A stretch of 64,000 bases of DNA from Sphingobium sp. JS3065 (GCF_026427355.1 NZ_CP102664.1:1984001-2048000); one strand, 5' to 3'; counted from the first letter of the stretch, positions 8,909-18,055 are shown. Numbers and translations: made by a program. The notes: generated by a model not told the origin, from the letters alone.

Positions 8909-9646
8909 TTATCCGCCAAATATTGCGGAGAGGAGAAATTCGATATTGCCCTGCGGTCCGGTGATCGGGCTGGCGGCGATGCCTTCGACCTGCCATCCCT
9001 TGGACAACACCCAGTCCCGCGCTTCGTTGCACACCCGTTCATGGACCACGGGATCGCGCACCACGCCGCCCTTGCCGACCTCCTCCCGCCCCGCCTCGAA
9101 CTGCGGCTTGATGAGGGCGACCAGGCGGGCGCCGGGGCGGGCGAAGCTCATGGGGCGGTCCAGCACCTTGGCGAGCGCAATGAAACTGGCGTCGCAGACG
9201 ATGATGTCCACCGGCTCCGGGATGTGATCGGCGTTCAGGATGCGGGCGCTGGTCTGTTCATGGACGATGACGCGGGGGTCGGAACGCAGCTTCCAGGCGA
9301 GCTGGTTGGTGCCGCTGTCCACCGCATAGACCCGCGCCGCGCCATGGGTCAGCAGGACGTCGGTGAAGCCGCCGGTCGAACTGCCCACATCGATGGCGAC
9401 GGCGCCGGTCACGTCGATGTGGAAATGCTCCAGCGCATGGGCCAGCTTGATGCCGCCGCGCGACACCCAGGGATGGTCGCGGCCCTTCACCTCCAGTGCG
9501 GCATCGGCGGCGACCTGCTGACCGGCCTTGTCGATCTTTCGGTCCCCCAGGAAGACGAGACCGGCGAGGATCAATGCCTGCGCGCGGGCGCGGCTTTCGG
9601 CAAGGCCCTTGTCCACGAGCAGTTGGTCGGCGCGGATCTTGGCCAT
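8909..9646 (-). CDS. tlyA: TlyA-family rRNA 2'-O-methyltransferase
   Basis: 245 residues. An S4 RNA-binding domain (about 1-62, starting RADQLLVDKGLAESRARA) precedes a methyltransferase fold with the S-adenosylmethionine loop DVGSSTGGFTD (about 85-95) and a LIKPQFE motif. In actinobacteria TlyA methylates cytidines in 16S and 23S rRNA; the annotation of proteobacterial homologues as TlyA is by family. The ATG overlaps the stop of the upstream dsbD-like gene (TGATG), so translation is coupled. In many Alphaproteobacteria tlyA sits next to dxs; here it does not. Confidence 0.88.
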   Translation of the reverse strand: MAKIRADQLLVDKGLAESRARAQALILAGLVFLGDRKIDKAGQQVAADAALEVKGRDHPWVSRGGIKLAHALEHFHIDVTGAVAIDVGSSTGGFTDVLLTHGAARVYAVDSGTNQLAWKLRSDPRVIVHEQTSARILNADHIPEPVDIIVCDASFIALAKVLDRPMSFARPGARLVALIKPQFEAGREEVGKGGVVRDPVVHERVCNEARDWVLSKGWQVEGIAASPITGPQGNIEFLLSAIFGG

Positions 9647-11667
9647 CAGGGCACCAGAGCCGTCAGCGTGGCGGGGGTCAGAAGCTGGGGCAAGGTCTGC
9701 GCCTCCTTGCCCGGCGCGTACCAGAGGTAGAGCGGCACGCCGGAACGCCCCTGCCCTTCCAGGAAGCGGGTGATGGCCGGGTCCGCATTGGTCCAGTCGC
9801 CCACCATTACGGTGACGCCCGCCTTTTCGAAAACGGCGCGGGTTTCGCTGCGGTCGATGGCGGCAGCTTCATTGGCCTTGCAGGTGAGGCACCAGTCGGC
9901 GGTGAAATAGAGGAAGACCGGTTTGTTGGCGGCGCGCAGGCTGGCGAGGCGGGCTTCGTCGAAGGGCACGCCCTTTTCCGAAGCCGCTGCGGCGGGCGCA
10001 TGGGTGGGGAGCAGGATTGCGGCTCCGGCGAAGAGGAGGAACCCTGCGCAAACCACCGCCAGCCCGCCGCGCTGGCCGTGCCGCTGCCTGCGCCCCAACC
10101 ACCAGAGGACAACCGCAAGGATCAGCGCCGCGCCAAGGCCGAGGATGATGGCCGGGACGCCCCTTTGCTGGCCGAGCAGCCACAGCAGGCCGAGCGCGGT
10201 CAATGCCATGGGGATGGCGAGGATTTTCTGAAGGCGGCCCATCCACGGACCCGGCTTGGGCAGGCGGGTGCGGAGCGCGGGAATATAGGCCAGCGCGAGA
10301 AAAGGCAGGGCCAGGCCAAGACCAAGCCCCGCGAAGATCGCCAGCGCCGCGCCGAGCGGCAGGACAAGGGCGGCCCCCATGGCCGCGCCCATGAACGGCC
10401 CGGTGCAGGGCGTGGCGACGAAGGCGACCAGCGCGCCGGTCCAGAAGGCGCCGGAAAGCCCGCCCTTCCCCGCCAGCCTGTCGCCGCCGCCGAAAGCGCT
10501 GAGTTCGAACAGCCCGGCAAGGTTGAGCGTGATCACCGTCACCAGCAGCAGCAGCAGCAGGATGATGCGCGGGTCCTGGAGCTGAAAAGCCCAGCCCACC
10601 GCCGTACCGGCGGCGCGCAGGCCAAGGAGCAGGCCGCCCAGGGCAAGGCAGGTGAGGATGATGCCCAGGCTGTAGGCCAGCGCCTCCCGGCGGACGATGC
10701 GTTCATCGCCGCCTGCACGGGCGAGCTTCATCGCCTTGAGGCCGAGAATCGGGAAGACGCAGGGCATGATGTTGAGCAGCAGGCCGCCCAGCAGCGCGCC
10801 CCCCAGAGCGATCAGCATAGCCTGAAGCGTGGCGGACCGGGCGGCGGGAACGGCGCCGGGCTTGGCCGTCAGCAGGAAGCCGACATGGCCGCCGGTGCGC
10901 AGCACCGCCTGGACCAGACCGGATTTCAGGCCCTGCCCGGCTTCGGTTTCGATCAGCAGCCGGTCGCCCTGGCGCGTGACGCTTTGCGGGGCGGCATAGC
11001 GGGTCAGGCCGTCGGCCAGCGCGAAGAGATGGACGTCGCGGGCGCTCGCCGCCGCCGGAAACGGCACGGACAGGCGCAGGCGGCCATCGACGACGGCATA
11101 GCTCGCCTCGCTGCCCAACGGGCGCGGAAGGTGGCTTCGCCAGCCGTCGAACTGCGCCCTGCTGCCGGGCAGGATCGCGCCGCCCCCTGCGGTCAGGTCC
11201 AGCGTCAGTTCGGCGCCTTCGGGAACGCAGACCTTGTCGGTGCAGGCCAGCCAGTCGGCGCGAACGCGGATCGGCAGCTTGGCGCCTGCCGGGACATCCG
11301 GCGCGACGGTCAGGTTCGCCAGCACGCCATACGGCCCTTCATAGACATGATTCATCAGGCCGGAGATCAGGAGCGTCTCCGGCACCGGATAGCGCAACGC
11401 GCCGATGGTCACGCCCCTGGGCAGCGTCCATTTGACCGTCATGCCCAGACCCGCGTCGCCCGGATTTTCCCAATAGCCGTGCCAGCCCGGCTCCGGCGTC
11501 ATGGAAAAGGCGATGGCTGTGCCTTTCCCCGGCTGCGGCGTCGCGCTTTCGGCAGTCAGTTCAGCCGCGATATGGGGCGTGCCCTGACCAAATGCGCCCT
11601 GCGCCCGCGCCACGGCTGGCGCGAGCAGCAACAGGACTGTCATCAGAAGGACATGAAAAAACCGCAT
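9646..11667 (-). CDS. DsbD-like thiol:disulfide interchange protein
   Basis: 673 residues with three parts. A signal peptide (MRFFHVLLMTVLLLLAPAVA) is followed by a periplasmic Ig-like domain (about 25-260) with a cysteine pair in LACTDKVCVPEG. A CcdA/DsbD-like membrane domain with eight or so helices (about 285-540) holds NIMPCVFPILGLKAMKLA and VATPCTGPFMGA, the two cysteines that pass electrons across the membrane. A C-terminal thioredoxin-like domain ends the protein, with the active site ADWCLTCKANE. The protein moves reducing power from cytoplasmic thioredoxin to the periplasm. A RBS (AGAGG) precedes the ATG. It is coupled to tlyA and divergent from phoK. Confidence 0.88.
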   Translation of the reverse strand: MRFFHVLLMTVLLLLAPAVARAQGAFGQGTPHIAAELTAESATPQPGKGTAIAFSMTPEPGWHGYWENPGDAGLGMTVKWTLPRGVTIGALRYPVPETLLISGLMNHVYEGPYGVLANLTVAPDVPAGAKLPIRVRADWLACTDKVCVPEGAELTLDLTAGGGAILPGSRAQFDGWRSHLPRPLGSEASYAVVDGRLRLSVPFPAAASARDVHLFALADGLTRYAAPQSVTRQGDRLLIETEAGQGLKSGLVQAVLRTGGHVGFLLTAKPGAVPAARSATLQAMLIALGGALLGGLLLNIMPCVFPILGLKAMKLARAGGDERIVRREALAYSLGIILTCLALGGLLLGLRAAGTAVGWAFQLQDPRIILLLLLLVTVITLNLAGLFELSAFGGGDRLAGKGGLSGAFWTGALVAFVATPCTGPFMGAAMGAALVLPLGAALAIFAGLGLGLALPFLALAYIPALRTRLPKPGPWMGRLQKILAIPMALTALGLLWLLGQQRGVPAIILGLGAALILAVVLWWLGRRQRHGQRGGLAVVCAGFLLFAGAAILLPTHAPAAAASEKGVPFDEARLASLRAANKPVFLYFTADWCLTCKANEAAAIDRSETRAVFEKAGVTVMVGDWTNADPAITRFLEGQGRSGVPLYLWYAPGKEAQTLPQLLTPATLTALVP

Positions 11668-11747
11668 CGGGCCTCTGTTCCGGTGAATGCAAGGGGGCTA
11701 GGTTCCGTTGCTTCTGCCGTCAAGGCATCAGAAAGTATCGTCCCTCC

Positions 11748-13409
11748 ATGTTGAAAAAAGTCGCTGCCGCGCTGCTTCTCGCCACCCCCCTGCCCGTGAT
11801 CGCCCAGGCACCGGCTGCATCCCCGGCAGCCTCTGCTCCCTCGACGCCGCCCAAGCTGATCGTCGCCATCTCCGTCGACCAGTTTTCCGCCGATCTGTTC
11901 AGCGAATATCGGCAATATTATACCGGCGGCCTCAGGCGACTGACGGAACAAGGCATCGTCTTCCCACGCGGCTATCAGAGCCATGCCGCGACCGAAACCT
12001 GCCCCGGCCACAGCACGATCCTGACCGGCAGCCGCCCGTCGCGCACCGGCATCATCGCCAATAGCTGGTTCGACCTGGGCGCCGCCCGCGCCGACAAGCT
12101 GGTCTATTGCGCCGAGGATGAGACGCAGCCGGGAACCAGCAGCGCCGATTATCAGGCTTCGCCGGTGCATCTGAGGGTGCCGACGCTGGGCGGACGGATG
12201 AAGGTCGCCAATCCTGCCACCCGCGTCGTGTCCGTGGCTGGCAAGGATCGCGCCGCCATCATGATGGGCGGGGCGACCGCCGATCAGGTCTGGTGGCTGG
12301 GCGGGCCGAAAGGCTATGTCAGCTACAAGGGGGTGGCGACGCCGCCGCTGGTCGCGAAGGTCAATGAGGTCATGGCCCAGCGCCTTGCCGAGGGCAATCC
12401 CGGCTTCGAACTGCCGCCGCAATGCGCGTCCAAGGACTTTCCGGTCAGGGCGGGCGCCCTTACCGTCGGCACCGGCCGCTTCGCGCGGGAGGCGGGCGAT
12501 TACAAGGCCTTCCGCGTCTCGCCGGAGCAGGATGCAATGACCCTGGCCTTCGCCGCCGTCGCCATCGAGAATATGGCCTTGGGCAAGCAGGCGCAGACCG
12601 ACATCATCTCCATCGGCCTGTCGGCTACCGATTATATCGGCCATGCATACGGCACGGAGGGAACGGAAAGCTGCATCCAGGTCGACCGGCTGGACCGCGA
12701 ACTGGGTGCCTTTTTCGACCGGCTGGACAAGGACGGGCTGGACTATGCGGTGGTGCTGACCGCCGACCATGGCGGCCATGACCTGCCCGAACGCCATCGC
12801 CTGAACGCCATGCCGATGGAACAGCGCGTCGACAAGGCGCTGACGCCCAAGGCTTTGTCGGTGACCATCGCGGAAAAGACCGGCATTACCGGCAAGACGC
12901 TGATCTGGGGCGATGGCCCGGCGGGCGACCTGTATTTCGACCGTGGCCTGACGGCGGCACAGCGCGCCAGGGTGGAAACGGCGACCCTGGCCCTGCTGCG
13001 CGCCCATCCGCAGGTGCAGACCGTCTTCACCAGGGCGGAGATCGCGGCCACCCCTTCCCCCTCCGGCCCGCCGGAGAGCTGGTCGTTGATTCAGGAGGCG
13101 CGGGCCAGCTTCGATCCGCAGCGGTCGGGCGACCTGCTGCTGCTGCTGAAGCCTCGCGTCATGTCCATCCCCGAAGCGGCGGTGATGGGCTATGTGGCAA
13201 CCCATGGTTCGCCCTGGGATAGCGACCGCCGCGTGCCGATCCTGTTCTGGCGCAAGGGCCTCACCCATTTCGAACAGCCGCTGGGCGTCGAGACGGTCGA
13301 TATCCTGCCGACGCTGGCCGCGCTCATCAAACTGCCGGTGCCGAAGGACCAGATCGACGGGCGCTGCCTCGATCTGATCGCGGGCGATGGGGATAGCTGC
13401 GCCGACTAG
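11748..13409 (+). CDS. phoK: PhoK-type alkaline phosphatase
   Basis: 553 residues from the ATG at 11748, which starts a clear signal peptide (MLKKVAAALLLATPLPVIAQ); the frame opens earlier at 11592 but that part is not protein-like. From memory it closely follows the Sphingomonas PhoK/SPAP enzyme over its whole length. That enzyme is a periplasmic or secreted phosphomonoesterase of the alkaline phosphatase superfamily that uses a threonine nucleophile. The metal ligand Asp-44 (ISVDQFSADL) and the nucleophile Thr-84 (HAATETCPGHST) are in place, as is TADHGGHDLPERH further on. No Pho-box was recognised in the 80 bases upstream. A strong hairpin follows the stop. Confidence 0.93.
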   Translation: MLKKVAAALLLATPLPVIAQAPAASPAASAPSTPPKLIVAISVDQFSADLFSEYRQYYTGGLRRLTEQGIVFPRGYQSHAATETCPGHSTILTGSRPSRTGIIANSWFDLGAARADKLVYCAEDETQPGTSSADYQASPVHLRVPTLGGRMKVANPATRVVSVAGKDRAAIMMGGATADQVWWLGGPKGYVSYKGVATPPLVAKVNEVMAQRLAEGNPGFELPPQCASKDFPVRAGALTVGTGRFAREAGDYKAFRVSPEQDAMTLAFAAVAIENMALGKQAQTDIISIGLSATDYIGHAYGTEGTESCIQVDRLDRELGAFFDRLDKDGLDYAVVLTADHGGHDLPERHRLNAMPMEQRVDKALTPKALSVTIAEKTGITGKTLIWGDGPAGDLYFDRGLTAAQRARVETATLALLRAHPQVQTVFTRAEIAATPSPSGPPESWSLIQEARASFDPQRSGDLLLLLKPRVMSIPEAAVMGYVATHGSPWDSDRRVPILFWRKGLTHFEQPLGVETVDILPTLAALIKLPVPKDQIDGRCLDLIAGDGDSCAD

Positions 13410-13450
13410 AGGGGTTTTCGATCTGATTGAATCAGATCGAAAACCCCTCT
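13408..13450. terminator. Long perfect hairpin after phoK
   Basis: Two 21-base arms, perfectly complementary, are separated by a single base and begin inside the phoK stop codon. The right arm is followed by ATTCCTTTGTTTT, only loosely T-rich. It probably ends phoK transcription and may serve the convergent epsC message as well. Such a long stem with almost no loop is unusual for a plain terminator. Confidence 0.65.
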
Positions 13451-13466
13451 ATTCCTTTGTTTTACC

Positions 13467-13515
13467 GCGATTTCTTAAACGTCAGATGATGCCATCTGAC
13501 TGGAAATCGCTCTAG
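13467..13515 (+). repeat. REP-like palindromic repeat, copy 1
   Basis: An imperfect nested palindrome begins GCGATTTC and ends GAAATCGC, with an inner pair GTCAGATG/CATCTGAC, closing with CTCTAG. A second copy with four or so differences lies at 14689-14737 in the same orientation, on the other side of epsC. It looks like a dispersed extragenic palindrome. Confidence 0.7.
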
Positions 13516-13542
13516 CCTGCGCAGAAACGGTGCGCCAAACCG

Positions 13543-14547
13543 TCAAATATTCTCCGCTATGCCGTCGCGTCCCTCCTCCAGCAGCGCGTGGACGCGATGG
13601 GGCGCGGAGACCTCGACCCGGCTGGTGACTTCATAATGCGCCTTGGCCTGGCGGACATTGCTGTCCGCGGGCACGCTGTCGGTCAGCCAGACATTGCCGC
13701 CGATCACCGACCGGCTGCCAATGATGATGCGGCCCAATATCGTCGCGCCGGCATAGATCACCACATCGTCCTCGATGATCGGATGGCGCGGCAGCGCCTT
13801 TTCCAGCGCGCCCTTCTCATCCGCCGGAAAGCTGCGCGCGCCCAGCGTCACGCCCTGATAGATGCGCACGCGGTCGCCGACGATCGCGGTTTCCCCGATC
13901 ACCACGCCGGTGCCATGGTCGATGAAGAAGCTGTGGCCGATCTTCGCGCCCGGATGGATGTCGATCCCGGTGCTGCCATGCGCGATTTCGGAGATGATCC
14001 GCGCCACCAGCGGCGCGCCCAACTGATAGAGCCGGTGCGCCAGGCGATGATGGGTGATCGCCATCATGGAGGGATAGCAGATCAGCACCTCGTCCACGCT
14101 GCGCGCCGCCGGATCGCCCAGGAAGGCCGCCTCCACATCGCTGTCCAGCAATTCGCGCAAGCCCGGCAGGCTGTCCGCGAAAGCGCCGATGATGCGGGTC
14201 GCTTGCCCATCCACCTGCTCGATCGGTTCACCCTTCATCGCATAGATCAGTTCGAGCCGGATCTGCCCGTAGAGGCGGCTCAGCACCGTCTGCAATGTCT
14301 GGTACACATAGGCGTCCTCATTATGCAGACGCACGAAGCTGGGGCCGAGACGCAGAGGAAAGAGCGCGCCGCACAGCGCCGCCATGATCTTGGTCAGCGT
14401 GGCGCGGGAGGGAAAACCCTCCGCGCCATATTCGGCATGATGATCCTGCCCCTGCCTCCAGCGCCGCCGCACGGCGCCCAATTCCGCCGCCAACCGGTCG
14501 ATATCCCAATAATCCGGGGCGATTTCCTTTTCGCCTTCTGCCGTCAT
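13543..14547 (-). CDS. epsC: Serine O-acetyltransferase (EpsC/CysE type)
   Basis: 334 residues from the ATG at 14547 (AGAGG upstream); earlier in-frame codons are not protein-like. The C-terminal half is a left-handed beta-helix of hexapeptide repeats with the CysE signature IDIHPGAKIGHSFFIDHG followed by TGVVIGETAIVGDRVRIYQG. The N-terminal half (about 170 residues) is a helical domain longer than in E. coli CysE (273 residues), as in plant-like and EpsC-type enzymes. It transfers acetyl from acetyl-CoA to serine, the first step of cysteine synthesis. It is monocistronic and flanked by two copies of a REP-like repeat. Confidence 0.9.
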   Translation of the reverse strand: MTAEGEKEIAPDYWDIDRLAAELGAVRRRWRQGQDHHAEYGAEGFPSRATLTKIMAALCGALFPLRLGPSFVRLHNEDAYVYQTLQTVLSRLYGQIRLELIYAMKGEPIEQVDGQATRIIGAFADSLPGLRELLDSDVEAAFLGDPAARSVDEVLICYPSMMAITHHRLAHRLYQLGAPLVARIISEIAHGSTGIDIHPGAKIGHSFFIDHGTGVVIGETAIVGDRVRIYQGVTLGARSFPADEKGALEKALPRHPIIEDDVVIYAGATILGRIIIGSRSVIGGNVWLTDSVPADSNVRQAKAHYEVTSRVEVSAPHRVHALLEEGRDGIAENI

Positions 14548-14688
14548 ATACGCCTCTTTCGATACAGGCGCCCGGCATAGCGCGGCATGTCGCTTCGCAG
14601 TAAATGAGTTTTGCTTGGGGGCAGGCAGATTCTCTTTTGTCGGGGCTGGATGCCAGCCGTGGAGATTCCCGTACAAAAGCCTGGAGCC

Positions 14689-14737
14689 GCGATTTCTTGA
14701 ACGTCAGATGCTGCCATCCGACTGGAAATCGCTCTAG
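14689..14737 (+). repeat. REP-like palindromic repeat, copy 2
   Basis: Second copy of the palindrome at 13467-13515, again GCGATTTC...GAAATCGCTCTAG, with small substitutions in the inner arms. Its last bases supply the stop codon (TAG on the minus strand at 14734-14736) of the histidine kinase gene, so the repeat reaches exactly into the end of a coding sequence. Confidence 0.7.
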
Positions 14738-16038
14738 GCCGACAAATTCAGGCGAATCTCGGCCCGCAATCCGCCCTCCGGCCGGTTGGAGAGGGTCAGT
14801 TCCCCGCCCTCCAGTTCGACAGCCCGCGCCACGATGGCAAGGCCCAGACCCAGCCCGCGTGTGTTGCGCTGCCGCGCCTCATCCAACCGGGCAAAGGGCT
14901 TCAACACCTCATCCAGCTTGTCGCGGGGGATGCCGGGGCCGTCGTCGTCGATGCGAATCAGCACTTCCCGGTCCTGGCGCAGAAGCGTAACGCGGGCACG
15001 CCGCCCATAATGCAGGGCGTTTTCGATGAGGTTGATGATCGCCCGCCGCAGGGTGAGCGAACGCACCGCCATTTCCAGATGATCCGGCCCGGCATAGTCG
15101 ACCTTCCTGCCCTGATCCTGAAAGGCGTCCACCACCGTGGCCACCAGCACTGCCAGATCGGTGCGCACGGGCGGCTCGCCATTTTTCTCGCCCCCAAGGA
15201 AGGCAAGCAGCGAATCGATCATCTCGCCCATTTCGGTGAGGTCGCCCTCTATCCCCTCCCGCGCCTCGTTTTCGGGAAGATTTTCCAGCCTGAGCCGCAA
15301 CCGGGCGAGCGGGGTCCGCATGTCATGGCCAACCGCCGCCAGCGTTTCGGTCCGTTCGGTGATCAGGCGATGGATGCGCGTCTGCATCGCGTTGAAGGCG
15401 CGGATGAGGTTGCGGACGTCGTTGGAGCCGCTCTCCTCCACCACCACTTCGTCGCTCAGGCCAATACGCTCCGTCGCCCTGGTCAGGTCGCGCAGCGGCG
15501 CCAGGGTGCGCCGGATCATCAGGCCGCCGGCGATCAGCAACGCCAGCACCGGGATCAGCGCCAATCCCTTGCGCCCGATGGCGAAGGTCCATTTGCCGCC
15601 GCTGTGTCGCATGCCGAAATAAAGCCAGCTTCCGTCCGCCAGCCTGAGGCCGCCATTAATCTCCGACACGCGGCCGGGGGAGGCGAGCCTCAGCCAGAGA
15701 CCCGACTGTTCCAGCGTCGGTTCCCAGGTGATGATCTGGCGGCGCATCCGTTCCAGCCCCGGCGCCAGAGGCGGCGGCGGCGGCGACGACGAGGTCCAGT
15801 GCACGTCGTAACGATCGGTGGTCAGTTGCAGCGCCAATGCGTGCCGCTGTTCCGGCGGCTGTTCGATCAACAGTTTGCGGGCGATGACCAGATGCTCGGC
15901 CAGGCGGCGGGCCTCGTCATCCTGCAACGAAAGATGATTGGCCCGCTCGTCGAGGAAGATGCCGACAGCGAATTCCAGCGTCAGGGTCAGCAGCAGGATC
16001 GCGAAGATCTGCCCGACCAGGCTGACATGCCGTCTCAA
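14734..16038 (-). CDS. Sensor histidine kinase (EnvZ-like)
   Basis: 434 residues. A first membrane helix (about 9-28), a periplasmic sensor of about 125 residues containing a run of five prolines, a second helix (about 158-174) and a HAMP linker precede the phosphorylation helix with His-238 in AVGHDMRTPLARL. The ATPase domain has the N box INLIENALHYG and G boxes DDDGPGIP and GLGLGLAIV. The start codon overlaps the stop of the upstream response regulator by four bases (ATGA), so both are made together. The domain order matches EnvZ-type sensors; the signal is unknown. Confidence 0.92.
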   Translation of the reverse strand: MRRHVSLVGQIFAILLLTLTLEFAVGIFLDERANHLSLQDDEARRLAEHLVIARKLLIEQPPEQRHALALQLTTDRYDVHWTSSSPPPPPLAPGLERMRRQIITWEPTLEQSGLWLRLASPGRVSEINGGLRLADGSWLYFGMRHSGGKWTFAIGRKGLALIPVLALLIAGGLMIRRTLAPLRDLTRATERIGLSDEVVVEESGSNDVRNLIRAFNAMQTRIHRLITERTETLAAVGHDMRTPLARLRLRLENLPENEAREGIEGDLTEMGEMIDSLLAFLGGEKNGEPPVRTDLAVLVATVVDAFQDQGRKVDYAGPDHLEMAVRSLTLRRAIINLIENALHYGRRARVTLLRQDREVLIRIDDDGPGIPRDKLDEVLKPFARLDEARQRNTRGLGLGLAIVARAVELEGGELTLSNRPEGGLRAEIRLNLSA

Positions 16039-16745
16039 GCGCGGCTGACCTCCGCATTGAACATATAGCCGACGCCGCGAACGGTCGTGATCGGCGCCGA
16101 ACGGTCATCCGTCGTCAACTTGCGGCGCAGGCGGCTGACGAGGACATCGATGCTGCGGTCGCTGCTGTCGCCCATGCGGGTGCGGGACAGTTCGATCAGC
16201 CTTTCGCGGGCGATGACGCGCTGCGGGTGGCTGAGGAAGCTGCCGAGCAGGTCGAACTCCGCGCCGGTCAGGTCGACGACCGCGCCGGTGGGGGAACGCA
16301 GTTCGCGGCGGGGGAAGTTGACGATCCAGCCGTCGAAACGCGCCTCATTCTCCCGATGCTCGTCCGGGCCGCGCTCCACGCCGACGCGGCGCAATATGGC
16401 GCGGATGCGGGCGATCAGCTCGCGGGTGCCGAAGGGCTTGGGCAGATAATCGTCCGCGCCCAGTTCCAGACCGACGATGCGGTCCGTCTCACTGCCCTTG
16501 GCGCTGATGAAGATGATGGGGACGTCGCTCTTGCGCCGGATCTGGCGGCAAAGGTCGATGCCGTTGGTGCCCGGCAGCATGACATCCAGCACGACCAGAT
16601 CGACCGGCCCCGCGTCGAAGGCCACCCACATTTCCGGGCCGGAGGAGGCCGGACGGACCTGATAGCCATGTTCCTGCAACGCCCGCGCGGTCAGCGTGCG
16701 CAGCGGCGGGTCGTCCTCCACCAGGATGATGGTCGGAGCGGTCAT
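16035..16745 (-). CDS. OmpR-family response regulator
   Basis: 236 residues from the ATG at 16745, which matches the family start; the frame extends to 16826 without support. The receiver domain has the acidic pair Asp-11/Asp-12 (LVEDD), phosphoacceptor Asp-54 (VVLDVMLPG) and the conserved lysine of LPKPFG. The C-terminal winged helix ends VLVSRLRRKL...TTVRGVGYMF, typical of OmpR/PhoB. It is a cytoplasmic transcription factor whose partner kinase is encoded immediately downstream. The TorF porin gene lies just upstream on the same strand and is a possible target, but this is inference. Confidence 0.92.
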   Translation of the reverse strand: MTAPTIILVEDDPPLRTLTARALQEHGYQVRPASSGPEMWVAFDAGPVDLVVLDVMLPGTNGIDLCRQIRRKSDVPIIFISAKGSETDRIVGLELGADDYLPKPFGTRELIARIRAILRRVGVERGPDEHRENEARFDGWIVNFPRRELRSPTGAVVDLTGAEFDLLGSFLSHPQRVIARERLIELSRTRMGDSSDRSIDVLVSRLRRKLTTDDRSAPITTVRGVGYMFNAEVSRA

Positions 16746-16898
16746 GCCGGAAAGCAGGGAATTTTGCACATGAGGAGCGAGATAGGTTCCGCCGCGCAGA
16801 GGGTCAACCGAACGTCGCGGCTGCAACAGGACGCAACAACCCTAGCAACAATTTGTCACGCTCGGGACAACCGTCCGCCCCGCCACAGCAATTTTTGT

Positions 16899-16930
16899 CA
16901 TGCCGGGCCTCCACATGGAGGCCCGGCATG
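16899..16930 (-). terminator. Hairpin after the TorF gene
   Basis: Arms of 14 bases (CATGCCGGGCCTCC and complement) around an ACAT loop begin eight bases past the stop of the porin gene. The stem is GC-rich and perfect, but on the minus strand it is followed by ACAAAAATT, not a T-run. It may work as a stabilising 3' hairpin or a factor-aided terminator. Confidence 0.5.
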
Positions 16931-16937
16931 CATCGCA

Positions 16938-17795
16938 TCAGAAGGCGGCCGAAAGGGAGAAGACCACCGTGCTGCGCGCGATCGACTTGCCGATGTCCTT
17001 GCTATCGTTGACCATGAAGTTCGGGCGCAGATAGTCTTCCTCGACACGGGCGATGTCGGTGTCGACATAAGCGACGCCCACGGTCAGCGGCGTGCCCGGA
17101 ATAGCCAGGTCGGCGCCGACCAGCCAGTCGAGATATTTGCCGGTTGGCGCAACCGAGGTGCCGTTGGGGCCCAGACCCGGATTGCCGTTCGACCAGCCCA
17201 CATGGGCCTTCAACGTGACGGGGGTGTTGGGAACGGCGGCGTTCAGGTCGCCCCAGACGTAGAGATTGTCTTCCTTGTCGCCTGGATTGTCGGGCGTGCC
17301 GGCGAGATAGCTAGCCGCGCTGTTGAACGTCCTGCCAAGCGCTTCCTGCTTGGGAGCATAGGCGACACCGACCAGACCCTTGACCGGGCCGAACTGGTGC
17401 GACAGCTTCACATAGGGCTCGGCGAAGTCGGTCTCATCGGCGCCCGACGGATACATGTACCAGGTCAGGCCGATATCGACCGTGGTTCCCTCACCCAGCG
17501 AGGCCGAATAACCGCCAACCAGATCGAGTTCCATGTTCGCGCCGCCGAAACGACCCCAGCCGCCGAGGTTCGAACCCCAGGTGCCGACATAGAAGCCGCT
17601 TTCATGCGTAGCGGTGATGCCGCCCTGGATGGCCATGCCGCGGTCGCTCTGCGAGACGCCACGGAAACGATAATCGGACACGAGACCGACGCTGCCAGTG
17701 ACGGTGACGGGGCCTGCTGGCTCTTCCTGAGCGAAAGCCGGAGCGCTGGAAAGCAGCGCAAGCGCGGCACAGGCAATCTGATATTTCATGAACAT
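16938..17795 (-). CDS. TorF-family putative porin
   Basis: 285 residues with a signal peptide cleaved after AFA-Q near residue 22. The mature protein starts VTVTGSVGLVSDYRFRGVSQSDRG, the hallmark of the TorF family (outer-membrane beta-barrels of about 12-16 strands found in Proteobacteria), and ends in a strand with terminal phenylalanine (SLSAAF) suitable for outer-membrane assembly. The family is presumed to form a channel; no substrate is established. The two-component system 190 bases downstream might control it. A third-codon Met is an alternative start. Confidence 0.88.
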   Translation of the reverse strand: MFMKYQIACAALALLSSAPAFAQEEPAGPVTVTGSVGLVSDYRFRGVSQSDRGMAIQGGITATHESGFYVGTWGSNLGGWGRFGGANMELDLVGGYSASLGEGTTVDIGLTWYMYPSGADETDFAEPYVKLSHQFGPVKGLVGVAYAPKQEALGRTFNSAASYLAGTPDNPGDKEDNLYVWGDLNAAVPNTPVTLKAHVGWSNGNPGLGPNGTSVAPTGKYLDWLVGADLAIPGTPLTVGVAYVDTDIARVEEDYLRPNFMVNDSKDIGKSIARSTVVFSLSAAF

Positions 17796-18023
17796 TCCCC
17801 TTAACGTAAGAATGTTCCTTCCTGCGTCCGCTCCGTCCGAAGATCTTTTCTTCGTCGTCCTCGATACCGGCGGATCGCAAGCAGATTAGGGGGATATGGA
17901 GAATTGAGGAACGGCTTTTTCGCAGACGCACAAAGGAATGGCGGCACTGTGCTATCGGCAACACGATTATTTTCTTAAAGCATTCTCAATATTTCTATTA
18001 TGTTTCTACTTCACAACTAAAAA

Positions 18024-18055
18024 GCCGCCGCATCACTGGAAGGTGATGCGGCGGC
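18024..18055 (-). terminator. Rho-independent terminator of the SulP-carbonic anhydrase operon
   Basis: A perfect 13-base stem (GCCGCCGCATCAC and complement) with a six-base loop lies 27 bases past the SulP stop. On the minus strand it is followed at once by TTTTTAG, giving the U-tract of a standard intrinsic terminator. The rest of the 17796-18081 gap shows no gene. Confidence 0.85.

Noticed and set aside
9496..11754. 752-codon open frame opposite the dsbD-like gene
   Set aside because: Antisense to a gene with signal peptide, membrane helices and CxxC motifs; low-complexity Gln/Arg/Asp content.
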